From JBFGCA01 sp041567315 (GTDB taxonomy: Bacteria > Acidobacteriota > Thermoanaerobaculia > Multivoradales > JAHEKO01), in NCBI GenBank assembly GCA_041567315.1, contig JBFGCA010000009.1, forward strand, positions 3,085 to 67,084: a stretch of DNA of 64,000 nucleotides, in the 5' to 3' direction. Made by a program: the position numbers and the translations under genes. The notes under the pieces are model-generated. The model worked only from the letters and a program-made list of their open reading frames with translations, searched no databases and had not been told where the DNA came from. This document shows positions 38,990 through 47,252 of the stretch, in pieces. Position 1 is the stretch's first letter, and each line of letters opens with the position of its first letter.

Positions 38990-39108
38990 GGCGAGACGGC
39001 GGCGCCGGGGAAACCAGAGGATAACGCACCGGTCGACCGCCGACCGGCCGGCTATACTCCGCGGGTCCGCGCCAGCCGCCCTGCGCCGTCCGCAGGGAGT
39101 TCCAATCC

Positions 39109-40170
39109 GTGCCTTCGAAGCCCCATCGCCTCGAGTCGCGGCGCATCGCGCTGCACCGCAAGGTGGTGATGCGGGTGCCCGGAGAGCCGGGACTGATCAC
39201 CGGTTTCTGCACCAACCTGTCGATGACCGGGATGTTCGTGCGCACCGATCTGCCGCGGCCGCCGGCGACCGTGCTGTCCTTCGAGTTCCGCCTGGTCGAC
39301 GGCGCCGAGGCCGTCCGCGGCACCGGGCTGGTGACCTGGATCCGGGCCACCGAGGAAGGAGCCGACCGGCCGCCGGGCATGGGCCTCCAGTTCCTCGAGC
39401 TGGCGCCGTCGCACCGGCGGCTGCTGCGCCGCATCGTCGTCAAGCAGATGCCGGAGGGCGACGGCGCCGCGGTGCTGGCCGGGCTGCGCTCGGACCTGTC
39501 GGCCGCGCTCGACGGTGGGGCGGCGCCGGGGTTGCGCGGGGACCTGCCCCTGGAGGCCATCGAGCCGCCGGCGGTGGTCGCTGGCGGGGACCGGCGGCGG
39601 TGGTCGCCGATGGCCGCCTTGGGCTTGGTTCTCGCCCTGGCCGCCCTGATCGCCGGTGCCCGATTCCTCGGGGTCTTCGGCGGGGGGCGCGACCGGGCGG
39701 CGGGAGGGGCGGTCACCGCCAGCGCGCCGGTCTCCGCAACGGCGGGCGGGCCGGCGGCCGTTGCGCCCACCTCGGCCACAGCGGCGGCGGCGTCGCTCGG
39801 CGCGGGCGAGACCACGGCCCTGCCGATGACCGAGGCGGCGATCACCGAGGCGGTGCGCGCCTGGGCCCAGGCCTGGTCAGACCAGCGGGTCGACGACTAC
39901 CTGGCGCACTACAGCCGCGCCTTCGAGCCGCCGGACGGTCTCGGGCGCGCCGCCTGGGAGACCGAGCGGCGCGAGCGGATCGCCGCCCCGAGCTTCGTCC
40001 GGGTGGCGATCGCCGCGCTCGACGCCGAGCCGCTGGCGCCCGGGACGGCGCGGGCGACCTTCTTTCAGACCTACCGCTCGGACCGCTTCCAGGACACGGT
40101 GCGCAAGACCCTCGAGCTGGTCTGGGAGGAGGGCGCCTGGAAGATCCGCCGCGAGCTGGCCGAGGACTAG
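39109..40170 (+). CDS. PilZ domain protein with membrane helix and NTF2-like C-terminus
   Basis: A 353-residue fusion. Residues about 8-110 form a PilZ-type domain: NLSMTGMFVRT keeps the (D/N)xSxxG motif, but the upstream Arg motif is RRIALHRK rather than RxxxR, so c-di-GMP binding is uncertain. A single membrane helix (MAALGLVLALAALIAGA, near 165-185) and an Ala/Thr/Pro-rich linker lead to an NTF2/SnoaL-like domain (EAVRAWAQAWSDQRVDDYLAHY through LVWEEGAWKIRREL), predicted to be outside the cytoplasm. GTG 39109 has AGGGAG about ten bases upstream. TATACT at 39053-39058 is a possible -10 box. Confidence 0.75.
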   Translation: MPSKPHRLESRRIALHRKVVMRVPGEPGLITGFCTNLSMTGMFVRTDLPRPPATVLSFEFRLVDGAEAVRGTGLVTWIRATEEGADRPPGMGLQFLELAPSHRRLLRRIVVKQMPEGDGAAVLAGLRSDLSAALDGGAAPGLRGDLPLEAIEPPAVVAGGDRRRWSPMAALGLVLALAALIAGARFLGVFGGGRDRAAGGAVTASAPVSATAGGPAAVAPTSATAAAASLGAGETTALPMTEAAITEAVRAWAQAWSDQRVDDYLAHYSRAFEPPDGLGRAAWETERRERIAAPSFVRVAIAALDAEPLAPGTARATFFQTYRSDRFQDTVRKTLELVWEEGAWKIRRELAED

Positions 40171-40236
40171 GCCGCTGTAATAGCATGGCCGCTCGCGCCC
40201 GGAGACGTCGGGCGTCGCTCCCATCCCAACCTCGCC

Positions 40237-41034
40237 GTGACTCAAACGCCGTTCATCCGGGCCGGTCTGCTCGCGCTGGTGGTCGCCGCGGCCGCGACCT
40301 GCGGCGGAGAGGACGGCGGGCCTCCCGAGGCCGGAGCGCCGGCGACCGGGGCCACGGGCCCGGGCGTCGCCGCCGGGCCGGCGGCCGCGCCGGACGTGGA
40401 TCCCGAGATCTCTCCCGAGCTGGCCGACAGGGTGAGCTACAAGATGGGCCACAACTGGGGCCTCAACTTCCGGGACGAGGAGTTCGACTACAACGAGGAG
40501 CTGCTGCTGGAAGGTCTGCACGACGCTCTGGCGGGCGAGGAGGGTCCCTACAGCCAGCCGGAGCTCAATGAGGCGATGGACCTCTTCCGCCAGAAACTTA
40601 AGGTGCGGCGCAACCTGCGCCGCGAGCGGCTGGCGGCCGAGAATGCCGCCGAGGGGCCGCCGTTCCTGGAGCGCAACGCGGGCCGCCCCGAGGTGGTCGT
40701 CCTGCCGAGCGGGCTGCAGTACGAGGTGCTGGCCAGCGGCTCGGGGCCGTCGCCGGGGCCCGGCGACCGGGTCACCGTCCACTACCGCGGCTGGTTCGTC
40801 GACGGCACCCAGTTCGACAGCTCGTACGACCGCGGACGCCCCAACGCCTTCACCCTCGACCGGGTGATCGAAGGCTGGCAGCAGGCGCTGACCCGGATGC
40901 GGGTCGGTGACCGCTGGAAGCTCTATATCCCGGCCGAGCTGGGCTACGGCGACCGCGGCTCGGGCAAGATCGCCCCCAACGCCACCCTGATCTACGAGCT
41001 GGAGCTGCTGGCCGTCGAACCGGCGGCGAGCTGA
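40237..41034 (+). CDS. FKBP-type peptidyl-prolyl isomerase, exported
   Basis: A 265-residue Mip/FkpA-like isomerase. The N-terminus has a hydrophobic signal ending AAAATC, possibly a non-ideal lipobox. A Pro/Ala linker is followed by a helical dimerisation domain (VSYKMGHNWGLNF, LFRQKLKVRRNLRR) and the FKBP domain (GDRVTVHYRGWFVDGTQFDS, FTLDRVIEGWQQALTRMRVG, IPAELGYGDRGSG). It should catalyse proline isomerisation and assist folding in the periplasm. GTG 40237 has no clear ribosome binding site. Confidence 0.9.
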   Translation: MTQTPFIRAGLLALVVAAAATCGGEDGGPPEAGAPATGATGPGVAAGPAAAPDVDPEISPELADRVSYKMGHNWGLNFRDEEFDYNEELLLEGLHDALAGEEGPYSQPELNEAMDLFRQKLKVRRNLRRERLAAENAAEGPPFLERNAGRPEVVVLPSGLQYEVLASGSGPSPGPGDRVTVHYRGWFVDGTQFDSSYDRGRPNAFTLDRVIEGWQQALTRMRVGDRWKLYIPAELGYGDRGSGKIAPNATLIYELELLAVEPAAS

Positions 41035-41076
41035 CGCGGCGCCGGCCGCCCCGTCGCGCCTCCGAGGTCATTGACG

Positions 41077-42105
41077 ATGCCGCGCGGCAGCGAAGCGACC
41101 CGCTCCACGGCCGCCCGGCGGGCCCTGCTGACCGCGCTGGCGGCGGGGCTGCTCTGGATGGCGCCGCCACCCCTCACCGCCGCTCGCCGCGTCGGGCCGC
41201 CCAGCGAGCAGCTCCGCGAGGAGCAGAACGCCGTGGTGGTGGCCCGGGCGGTGGGGCCGGCCGGCGAGGGCCGGTATCGCTTCGAGCGGCGGCGCGTGCT
41301 GCACGGCGAGGCGCCACCGCTGCTCGAGCTGCGGATGGACGAGGGGTCGCTCGGCGGGTTGCGGCCGGGCCGGAGCTACGTCGTGGGCTTTACCAGCCTG
41401 GTGCCGGTGCCGCGGCAGCGGAGGGTGTTCGCGCCCGACCCCTGCGGTCCCGCCGTGGTCCAGCTCGACGACGTCGGTGCCGCCCTGTTCGAGGACTCCC
41501 GGGCGCTGCGGTCCCTGGTGGCCGGCCCCGGGCCGGCCGCGCCCGCTCGCCAGGTCCGGGCCCTGCTGCGCCTGGCGAGCCGGGAGGATGGACCCGGCCG
41601 CCGCTTCGCCCTGGTCGAGCTGCACCTCCGCGACGACCTCCACTCGCGGCTGGGAGACACGGAGGTGAGGCGGTTGGGCGCGTTGTGGCCCGACCTGGCG
41701 GGGGACCCGCTGGGTCGCCACCACCTGCTCGAGCTGGCCCGCCTGCTGGCCGCCGGGCGGACGGTGCCCTGGCTCGCCGGCGCCTCCCGCGAGCTGCTGG
41801 CGGCGGCCCCGACCGAGCTCGACCTGGCCTCGCCGTGGCCCCTGCTGGTCCAGACCGCGGCCGGGGGGCTCGCCGCAGCCGGCGGCCCCGGCGATCTGCC
41901 GGTGCTGGCCCGGCACCTGGTCTCCAACAACCCCGGGGTGGGCAAGGCGGCGCTGGCCGCGATGGAGAGCCTCGACCCCGGCGGCGCTATCCGCCGGGCG
42001 CGCGAGGCGCTGGAATCGTCCGAACTCCACCCGGAGACGCGGCGGGCCCTCGAGGCGTTCCTGGGACGGGTGGGCACCGGTGGGGCAAGCGAAGACGTAA
42101 GATAA
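41077..42105 (+). CDS. Exported protein of unknown function
   Basis: A 342-residue protein with an N-terminal signal (RALLTALAAGLLWMAPPPLTA). The first 100 mature residues are beta-rich (AVVVARAVGPAGEGRYRFER, YVVGFTSLVPVP) and may form a small barrel. The remainder is helical with repeats that look like HEAT units, for example GDLPVLARHLVSNNPGVGKA followed by ALAAMESLDPGG. No catalytic motif is visible. TTG 41071 is also possible as the start. Confidence 0.55.
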   Translation: MPRGSEATRSTAARRALLTALAAGLLWMAPPPLTAARRVGPPSEQLREEQNAVVVARAVGPAGEGRYRFERRRVLHGEAPPLLELRMDEGSLGGLRPGRSYVVGFTSLVPVPRQRRVFAPDPCGPAVVQLDDVGAALFEDSRALRSLVAGPGPAAPARQVRALLRLASREDGPGRRFALVELHLRDDLHSRLGDTEVRRLGALWPDLAGDPLGRHHLLELARLLAAGRTVPWLAGASRELLAAAPTELDLASPWPLLVQTAAGGLAAAGGPGDLPVLARHLVSNNPGVGKAALAAMESLDPGGAIRRAREALESSELHPETRRALEAFLGRVGTGGASEDVR

Positions 42106-42303
42106 GCTGTAATCTAGGCTCGTCCGCGTGTGGTCTATACTCGCCGGGCTTTCGCCAGCCGGCCGCGCTCCCAGGGCGTGGCCTCCATTCGAGGAGAATC
42201 GACAACCGCAAGCTGCGTACCGCCGTAGGGGGAGAGCGGGGGGTGGTCCCGCCGGTCCAGCGGAAGGGGAGTGCTGCGCGCGCCCCTCGACAAGGAGAAC
42301 GTA

Positions 42304-43995
42304 ATGAAGCTCAGGCTCGCGTTGTTTGTCGCCGTCGCGGCGCTGTACGTCCCCGCTGGGGCGATCGCGGACGGCGTTTCGCCGGCTCCGACCGTCACCT
42401 GGTCGATCCGCAACGACACCTCGCCGCCGCTGCGCGATCTGGCTACGGCGCCGGTGCTCGAACCGGGGCCGGCCCGCGAGATCCCGCTGCGAATCGTCGA
42501 GGGTCTGCCCGAGAAGCCGCCGTCCCCCGGGGTTCCCGATCCGCGGCGTCAGACCGAGACCCGGCCGATCGAGGGCGGTCCCGCGACCCCTCCGCCGATC
42601 ATCAACATCGAAGGGGTTGGCAACGTCAACGGCGTGCTGCCGCCCGACACCGAGGGCGACGTCGGCCCGGATTTCTACGTCCAGTGGATCAACCTCAGCT
42701 TCGCGGTCTTCGACAAGACCGACCCCGGCGGCACCCCCGTCTTCGGTCCGGTGAACGGCAACACCATCTGGGCCGGTTTCGGTGGCGTCTGCCAGAACAC
42801 CAACAACGGCGACCCGATCGTGCTCTACGACCACCTGGCCGACCGCTGGCTGCTCAGCCAGTTCGCGGTCAACAGCGGCGTGCAGTGCATCGCCATCTCG
42901 ACCACCAGCGACCCCACCGGGCCCTATCACCGGTACGAGTTCACGGTAACGCCGGGCGGCCAGAACGACTACCCCAAGATCGGCCTGTGGCCGGACGGCT
43001 ACTATCTGTCGACCCGTGACTTCCCGGTCGCGGATGGCTTGGCCGGCGCCGGCGTCTTCGAGCGCGACGAGATGCTGGTCGGCAACCCGGCCCGCTTCGT
43101 CAAGTTCGAACTCGAGTGCCTGGCCAACGACTGCGTCGACGGCTTCCAGCCCTCGCACCTCGAGGGGCCGCCGCCGCCAGCCGGCACCCCCAACACCTTC
43201 GTCAAGGACTGGGACGACGACTTCAACGCCACCGGCGCGCTGCCCGACCGCTACCGGCTTTGGGACTTTTCGGTCGACTGGACGGTCGACCCGCCGGGGG
43301 CGACCTTCGTCGAGATCGCCGGGGTGCCGACCAGCGCCGACTTCGACCAGGACATGTGCGGCTTCTTCGTCCGCAACTGCATCCCGCAGCCGGGGACCGC
43401 GCAGGGGCTCGACCCGATCGACGAGCTGACCATGTACCGGGCGCAGTTCCGCCAGTTCCCGACCCACCAGACGCTGCTCGTCAACCACACGGTGGACGCC
43501 ACCGGCGGCGACGTCGCCGGCGTCCGCTGGGCCGAGCTGCGCAACACCGGGGCCGGGTGGACGCTGCACCAGGACGGCACCTACGCCCCGGCCGGCGGCG
43601 ACAACCGCTGGATGGGCTCGATCGCCATGGACCAGCAGGGCAACATCGCGCTGGGCTACAGCGTTTCGAGCGGCGCCACCTTCCCCTCGGTCCGCTACAC
43701 CTCGCGGCGGGCCGGCGACCCGCTGGGGATGATGCCCGGCGGCGAGGTCGACCTGATCGCCGGCACCGGCCATCAGACCAGCGGCTCCCATCGCTGGGGC
43801 GACTACTCGACGATGAGCGTCGACCCCGAGGACGGCTGCACCTTCTGGTTCACCCAGGAGTACGTCGAGACCTCCGGCAACGCCAACTGGAAGACCCGCA
43901 TCGGCTCCTTCGTGATGCCCGAGTGCCTGGGGCAGATCTTCGCCGACGGGTTCGAGTCGGGCGACACCACGTCCTGGAGCGGCTCGGTCCCCTAA
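42304..43995 (+). CDS. Large secreted protein with DGFESGD C-terminal tail (copy 1)
   Basis: A 563-residue exported protein. AAGGAGAA precedes ATG 42304, and a signal peptide (LALFVAVAALYVPAGAIA) follows. The body is rich in Gly, Asp and aromatic residues and probably forms a beta-propeller-like fold: VNGVLPPDTEGDVGPDFYVQ, VLYDHLADRWLLSQF, GSIAMDQQGNIALGYSVSSG, HRWGDYSTMSVDPEDG. The last 19 residues, IFADGFESGDTTSWSGSVP, closely match those of the gene at 44493. The two proteins also share a general layout (VLYD...DR, RWGDY...DP), so they are distant paralogues. No enzyme class assigned. TATACT at 42136-42141 may be the -10 box, with a leader of about 155 bases. Confidence 0.75.
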   Translation: MKLRLALFVAVAALYVPAGAIADGVSPAPTVTWSIRNDTSPPLRDLATAPVLEPGPAREIPLRIVEGLPEKPPSPGVPDPRRQTETRPIEGGPATPPPIINIEGVGNVNGVLPPDTEGDVGPDFYVQWINLSFAVFDKTDPGGTPVFGPVNGNTIWAGFGGVCQNTNNGDPIVLYDHLADRWLLSQFAVNSGVQCIAISTTSDPTGPYHRYEFTVTPGGQNDYPKIGLWPDGYYLSTRDFPVADGLAGAGVFERDEMLVGNPARFVKFELECLANDCVDGFQPSHLEGPPPPAGTPNTFVKDWDDDFNATGALPDRYRLWDFSVDWTVDPPGATFVEIAGVPTSADFDQDMCGFFVRNCIPQPGTAQGLDPIDELTMYRAQFRQFPTHQTLLVNHTVDATGGDVAGVRWAELRNTGAGWTLHQDGTYAPAGGDNRWMGSIAMDQQGNIALGYSVSSGATFPSVRYTSRRAGDPLGMMPGGEVDLIAGTGHQTSGSHRWGDYSTMSVDPEDGCTFWFTQEYVETSGNANWKTRIGSFVMPECLGQIFADGFESGDTTSWSGSVP

Positions 43996-44014
43996 TCGAG
44001 CTTTCGGTAAGTAA

Positions 44015-44061
44015 AGCGCCGGCCGCCGCGAGGCGTCCACGACGCCTCTCCGGGCGGCGCT
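44015..44061 (+). terminator. Stem-loop between the secreted-protein gene and the cold-shock gene
   Basis: GAGGCGTC (44030-44037) pairs with GACGCCTC (44041-44048) around a three-base loop. An outer AGCGCCG (44015-44021) pairs with CGGCGCT (44055-44061), with an imperfect middle. There is no T-tract. It could end the upstream transcript or be part of a structured cold-shock leader. Confidence 0.4.
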
Positions 44062-44089
44062 CTTCATCAACCTGGAACAGGAGTAGTAG

Positions 44090-44299
44090 ATGATCGAGCA
44101 AGGCAAAGTGAAGTGGTTCAACGACGCCAAGGGCTACGGGTTCATCGTGCCCGAGAAGGGGGGCGCCGACGTCTTCGTCCACTACTCGGCGATCGTCGGC
44201 GAGCGGGGATTCAAGAGCCTGGCCGAGGGGGACCGGGTCTCGTTCGAGGCCGCTCAGGGTCCCAAGGGACTGCAGGCGAAGAACGTCGTCCGCCTCTAG
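44090..44299 (+). CDS. Cold-shock protein (CspA family)
   Basis: A 69-residue single-domain cold-shock protein of normal length. The RNA-binding motifs are intact: GKVKWFNDAKGYGFIVPE (RNP1) and DVFVHYSAI (RNP2), ending AKNVVRL. It binds single-stranded RNA or DNA and melts RNA structure. AGGAG lies upstream of ATG 44090. A strong terminator follows at 44324. Confidence 0.97.
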   Translation: MIEQGKVKWFNDAKGYGFIVPEKGGADVFVHYSAIVGERGFKSLAEGDRVSFEAAQGPKGLQAKNVVRL

Positions 44300-44323
44300 G
44301 GGTCTGACATCGCGCCAACTCCG

Positions 44324-44364
44324 CGGGCGCCTCGCCGGATGGCCGGCGAGGCGCCCGTTTTTTT
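44324..44364 (+). terminator. Rho-independent terminator of the cold-shock gene
   Basis: A perfect 15-bp inverted repeat (44324-44338 with 44343-44357) around the loop ATGG, followed directly by seven T (44358-44364). It is the strongest terminator in the window. Confidence 0.95.
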
Positions 44365-44492
44365 GCCCCGTGGAGCGGCGCCACGTCCGCGGCCGGGCGG
44401 CTCGCGTCCGCTGCCGGCATCGGGTAGACTGGCTCCATCAACGCCAGATAGGGGACATCGGAAAAGGACGAATCTGAGAAAGGGAGACACTG

Positions 44493-46232
44493 ATGAGACG
44501 CCTCTTCCAGCCGCTGCTTTTCGCTGTCCTACTCTTCGGGGTTGCCTGTGCGGGGCTCGATCGCCCGGCGACGGCCCCCAGCGCGGACCTCGAGCCCGCC
44601 AGGCTCGAGCCGGCGCCGGCGGCGCCGGCCGGCGCGGTCGCCTGGCGCGACGAGCGACCGGCGTTGCCGTGGGCGGAGACGCTGACCATCCAGGCGGACG
44701 GCCCCTACATGATCGACGCCCGGAACCTGCCGCCGGCCGCCCTGCCGGCGGACGCGCCGGTGAAGCCGCGGGTGGTTCCGGCGCCCAAGCGGCTGCTCAG
44801 CGACGAGCAGGTCGCGGCGCTGCGCGAGGCGGCCCGCAACCTGCCGCCCAACGACCGGGTGATCCGGCCGGGCAGCGCGCCCGGCGGCCAGGCGCCGACC
44901 CTGAATACCAGCTTTCCGACCATCGACTACCCGACCACCGGCACCGGGCTGACCCCGCCCGATCCCGAGCTGGCGGTGGGCCCCAACCACGCGATCGCCA
45001 TCGTCAACGCGGCCTTCGAGATCTACGACAAGACCGGGGCCATCCTGCTGCCCTCGACCACGCTGGCCAGCTTCTTCGCCGGGGTGCCCGACTGCGACGA
45101 CTTCCTGTTCGACCCCAACGTGCTCTACGACGAGGTCTTCGACCGCTTCATCATCGGCGCCGACGACAACGGCACCCAGTACTGCGTGGCGGTCACCACC
45201 GGCTCCGACCCGACGCTGACCTACTTCGGCTACAACCTGCAGACCGACGTCGGCGGCGCCTTCTTCGACTACCCGCACGCGGGGGTCGGCTCGGACGCCA
45301 TCTACATGGGCTCCAACCAGTTCGGCGGCGTGCCGGGCTTCGAAGGCCGGGTGTGGGCGATGGACAAGGTGGACATGTACGCCGGCCTGCCGCTGGTCTC
45401 GGTGACCCAGTCGACCGGCTCCGACGGCACCCCCTGGCCGGCCGATTTCCACGGCGCCAACGACGGCTCGTTCCCGCCCTCGGGGAGCCCGCACTGGATC
45501 ATGACCGAGGTCTTCGACGGCTGCATCCACAACGTCTGGACCTGGACCGACCCGTTCGGCGCCAACAGCTTCGTCAAGGGGTCGAATCTCGATCTCTGCG
45601 CCTTCACGGGGATCGGTCCCGGATTCCCGCTGTCCGGGCCGCAGCTGGGCGGTGGCGACATCTACGACATCATGGACTGGCGCGGGCAGTCGACCCACTA
45701 CCGTAACGGCGTGCTGCACATCGCCAATCAGGGCTTTGCCTGCAACCCGGGCGGCGGCACCGTCGACTGCGTGCGCTGGGCGCAGATCGACCCGATCGCC
45801 GACGCCATCCTCGACGCCGGGGTCTTCGGTACCAACAACGACTACCGCGGCTATGCCAGCGTCGCCGCCAACCGTTGCAACGACATGGCGATCGGCTATT
45901 CGAACACCAACTCGGGGATCTGGCCCGAGACCCGCGTTACCGGCCGCGAGGCCACCGACCCGCCGGGGACGCTACAGCCCGAGGTGATCCTCAAGCTCGG
46001 CGAGGAGACCTTCGACTGCTTCGACGGGGCGCCCTACCGCTGGGGCGACTACACGGGGATGACGATCGACCCCGACGGCGTCCGGTTCTGGTACCTGGGG
46101 CAGTACTCGAAGACGACGGGGGCCTCCTGCGACTGGGGGACGTTCGTCGGCGAGTTCACCTACCAGTGCCCGATCTTCACCGACGGCTTCGAGTCCGGGG
46201 ATATCTCGTCCTGGTCGTCGTCGGTGCCCTGA
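44493..46232 (+). CDS. Large secreted protein with DGFESGD C-terminal tail (copy 2)
   Basis: A 579-residue exported protein with a signal ending LLFGVAC, a possible lipobox. The AAAGGGAG before ATG 44493 is the ribosome binding site. A Pro/Ala-rich segment leads to a Gly/Asp/aromatic-rich body: LAVGPNHAIAIVNAAFEIYD, VLYDEVFDRFIIGADDNG, GYASVAANRCNDMAIGYSNT, YRWGDYTGMTIDPDG. The final 19 residues, IFTDGFESGDISSWSSSVP, match the tail of the gene at 42304 at 15 of 19 positions. Likely a surface or secreted protein with a propeller-like fold; no function assigned. TAGACT at 44425-44430 may be its -10 box. Confidence 0.75.
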   Translation: MRRLFQPLLFAVLLFGVACAGLDRPATAPSADLEPARLEPAPAAPAGAVAWRDERPALPWAETLTIQADGPYMIDARNLPPAALPADAPVKPRVVPAPKRLLSDEQVAALREAARNLPPNDRVIRPGSAPGGQAPTLNTSFPTIDYPTTGTGLTPPDPELAVGPNHAIAIVNAAFEIYDKTGAILLPSTTLASFFAGVPDCDDFLFDPNVLYDEVFDRFIIGADDNGTQYCVAVTTGSDPTLTYFGYNLQTDVGGAFFDYPHAGVGSDAIYMGSNQFGGVPGFEGRVWAMDKVDMYAGLPLVSVTQSTGSDGTPWPADFHGANDGSFPPSGSPHWIMTEVFDGCIHNVWTWTDPFGANSFVKGSNLDLCAFTGIGPGFPLSGPQLGGGDIYDIMDWRGQSTHYRNGVLHIANQGFACNPGGGTVDCVRWAQIDPIADAILDAGVFGTNNDYRGYASVAANRCNDMAIGYSNTNSGIWPETRVTGREATDPPGTLQPEVILKLGEETFDCFDGAPYRWGDYTGMTIDPDGVRFWYLGQYSKTTGASCDWGTFVGEFTYQCPIFTDGFESGDISSWSSSVP

Positions 46233-46258
46233 GCGGCCGCGCTCTCGAGCAGTGAGAC

Positions 46259-46290
46259 GAAGAGCCGGGCTGACAGCCCGGCTCTTCTTT
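46259..46290 (+). terminator. Terminator after the second secreted-protein gene
   Basis: GAAGAGCCGGGC (46259-46270) pairs with GCCCGGCTCTTC (46276-46287) over a five-base loop, followed by TTT. It lies 26 bases after the stop at 46232. The rest of 46291-46422 shows nothing recognisable. Confidence 0.8.
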
Positions 46291-46422
46291 GTGGGGGCGT
46301 CGGCGGTCCGGAAGCGGGAAAGGCGTCCTCATGAGCGTGCCCGCCCGGATGAGCTTTCGCGGCCAGTGTCGGTGCAGGTGCGATGGACAGCGGCGGGGGA
46401 CACCGGAGGGCCTCGTCCGAGA

Positions 46423-46980
46423 TCAAAGACCGGAGGTGCCTGCCGCCGAGGTTTCGGGGGCTGCCACCGGGGCGGCAGGCGCCGTGGGAGCGCCGGGGCG
46501 GTAGAGGGTCACCAGGCCGCCACCGAGGGCGGCGAGGAGGATGCCGGCGACGAACTGCCAGCGGACGGTCGACCAGCCGCCGGCGGGGGGGTGAATGGAG
46601 AGGGCCACCAGGGCGTTGACCACCGGGGCGCCGGCGAAGATGATCGACATCACGACGCTGGGGCTGCCGCCGGCCCCGAAGGCCAGGAGCACGCAGAAGG
46701 CGCCGGCCGCGCCGACGATGCCGGCGAGCAGGGACCAGAACGCGCCAGGACCGGGGAACGACCACGAGGCGCCCGAGGCCAGCAAGAGCCCGATCGGCGC
46801 CAGCACGGCGGTCAGGAAGTAGGCGATGCCCACGAACAGGAAGGCCTTGTAGCGGCCGTGGGCGGGGTCGGCCATGCCCATCTGGCCGCTGTGCAGGAAC
46901 ACCCCGTAGAGCCCCCAGGTGGCCACGGTCATCAGGCTGAAGAGCAGCCACGTCATTCCTGGACTCGCTCCGTCGGTCAT
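46423..46980 (-). CDS. Half-size DMT/EamA-like membrane protein
   Basis: A 185-residue membrane protein with five hydrophobic helices: MTWLLFSLMTVATWGLYGVF, FVGIAYFLTAVLAPIGLLLA, FWSLLAGIVGAAGAFCVLLA, VVMSIIFAGAPVVNALVAL and FVAGILLAALGGGLVTLY. The order resembles one EamA unit of drug/metabolite transporters, so it may work as a dimer. It ends in a Pro/Ala-rich tail. GGAGGGAGGG lies upstream of ATG 46980. Substrate unknown. Confidence 0.65.
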   Translation of the reverse strand: MTDGASPGMTWLLFSLMTVATWGLYGVFLHSGQMGMADPAHGRYKAFLFVGIAYFLTAVLAPIGLLLASGASWSFPGPGAFWSLLAGIVGAAGAFCVLLAFGAGGSPSVVMSIIFAGAPVVNALVALSIHPPAGGWSTVRWQFVAGILLAALGGGLVTLYRPGAPTAPAAPVAAPETSAAGTSGL

Positions 46981-47252
46981 CGCCAAACCCTCCCTCCTTT
47001 TTCGGTTTCAATCCTCCTCGATTGCGGGCGGTGGCAGCCTACCAGCGCGGTCGACCTAAAGCCCGGCCGCAGAAGCCGCTGGGGTCCCACCGAAATCAAC
47101 CGGAAGAAGCAGCTTTCGGCCTTCGCCGATCGCTGGGCGCCCTGCGCGACATCACCTTCGCGAAGGCCCCCCTCCGGCTGCTACTTGAAGAGCTCTCTTC
47201 GCCGCTCGAGCACTCTCGAGGCTCGCGATCACGCCAGAAGCCCGTCGCCGTC

